Assembly (NCBI GenBank): GCA_947053345.1
Contig: CAMRSM010000012.1
Coordinates: 41,913 to 105,912, forward strand
DNA from: an uncultured Lachnospiraceae bacterium
Lineage (GTDB): Bacteria; Bacillota; Clostridia; Lachnospirales; Lachnospiraceae
Length of the DNA: 64,000 nucleotides
Direction: 5' to 3'
Part shown: one piece after another, positions 63,931 to 64,000 of the stretch
Position numbering within the stretch: position 1 is the first letter of the stretch
Layout of the letters: each line of letters begins with the position of its first letter
Notes under the pieces: generated by a model
Databases searched by the model: none
Seen by the model: only the letters and a program-made list of their open reading frames with translations
What the model was told of the DNA's origin: nothing
Translations under genes and position numbers: made by a program

Positions 63931-64000
63931 CGCTTCCATCTCCTATTTTAAGTCCCGTATGTCCCCTTCCCACTGCCTTTCACGGCATAGGGATTTCCGT

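Overview
The window reads as a chromosomal stretch of a gut-type Lachnospiraceae bacterium (Clostridia, Firmicutes). The reasons are strong AGGAGG-type ribosome binding sites, near-consensus sigma-A promoters, intermediate GC with AT-rich gaps, and gene families common in that group (TldD/TldE, GH78, GH31, cytosolic CZB chemoreceptor, many GNAT enzymes, BmrCD-like exporter). Genus is inference. No rRNA, tRNA, phage, transposase or CRISPR array was seen.

Layout. Almost every gene is on the minus strand; the exceptions are a frameshifted EamA permease (44.3-45.2 kb) and a GGDEF protein (56-57.7 kb). 0-7 kb: a secreted tandem-repeat protein behind a perfect consensus promoter, a cytosolic chemoreceptor, the TldE/TldD protease pair, a HAD phosphatase and an EctA-like acetyltransferase. 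7-18 kb: small and unrecognised proteins, a zinc-ribbon/P-loop kinase fused to a GH78 alpha-L-rhamnosidase, an AadA-like nucleotidyltransferase, NUDIX, HAD, a GNAT/kinase fusion and a nucleoside phosphorylase. 18-23 kb: a MefA-like efflux pump behind an attenuator-like leader with a 12-residue leader peptide, then hydrolases. 23-55 kb: an archipelago of single-gene units (GNATs, NUDIX, methyltransferases, AAC(6')-like, APH-like, CPT-like, NimA-like, ClbS-like, ANT(6)-GNAT-hexapeptide triple fusion) plus a GH31 glycosidase, nitroreductase, radical SAM and ADP-ribosylglycohydrolase. 55-64 kb: a structured tandem-repeat block, a diguanylate cyclase, a heterodimeric ABC exporter, a strongly promoted 45-codon gene, and a MacB/LolD-type ABC transporter.

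How it hangs together. At least sixteen proteins contain GNAT-type acyltransferase domains, and with the NTases, phosphotransferases, efflux systems, NimA-like and ClbS-like proteins the region looks like a detoxification and small-molecule modification island. Whether any gene confers resistance cannot be read from sequence. Neighbouring genes mostly do not form pathways; clear cotranscribed pairs are TldE/TldD, the MBL/C15 pair, the GNAT/triple-fusion pair, nitroreductase/GNAT, the two exporter halves and the FtsX/ATPase pair.

Unexplained structure is abundant. There is a 70-bp dispersed repeat in four copies, a ~102-bp tandem repeat family at two distant loci, ~113-bp repeats with a compensatory hairpin change, 44-45-bp minisatellites, and in-frame low-complexity inserts inside many otherwise conserved proteins. 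Together these suggest a genome with active short-repeat expansion.
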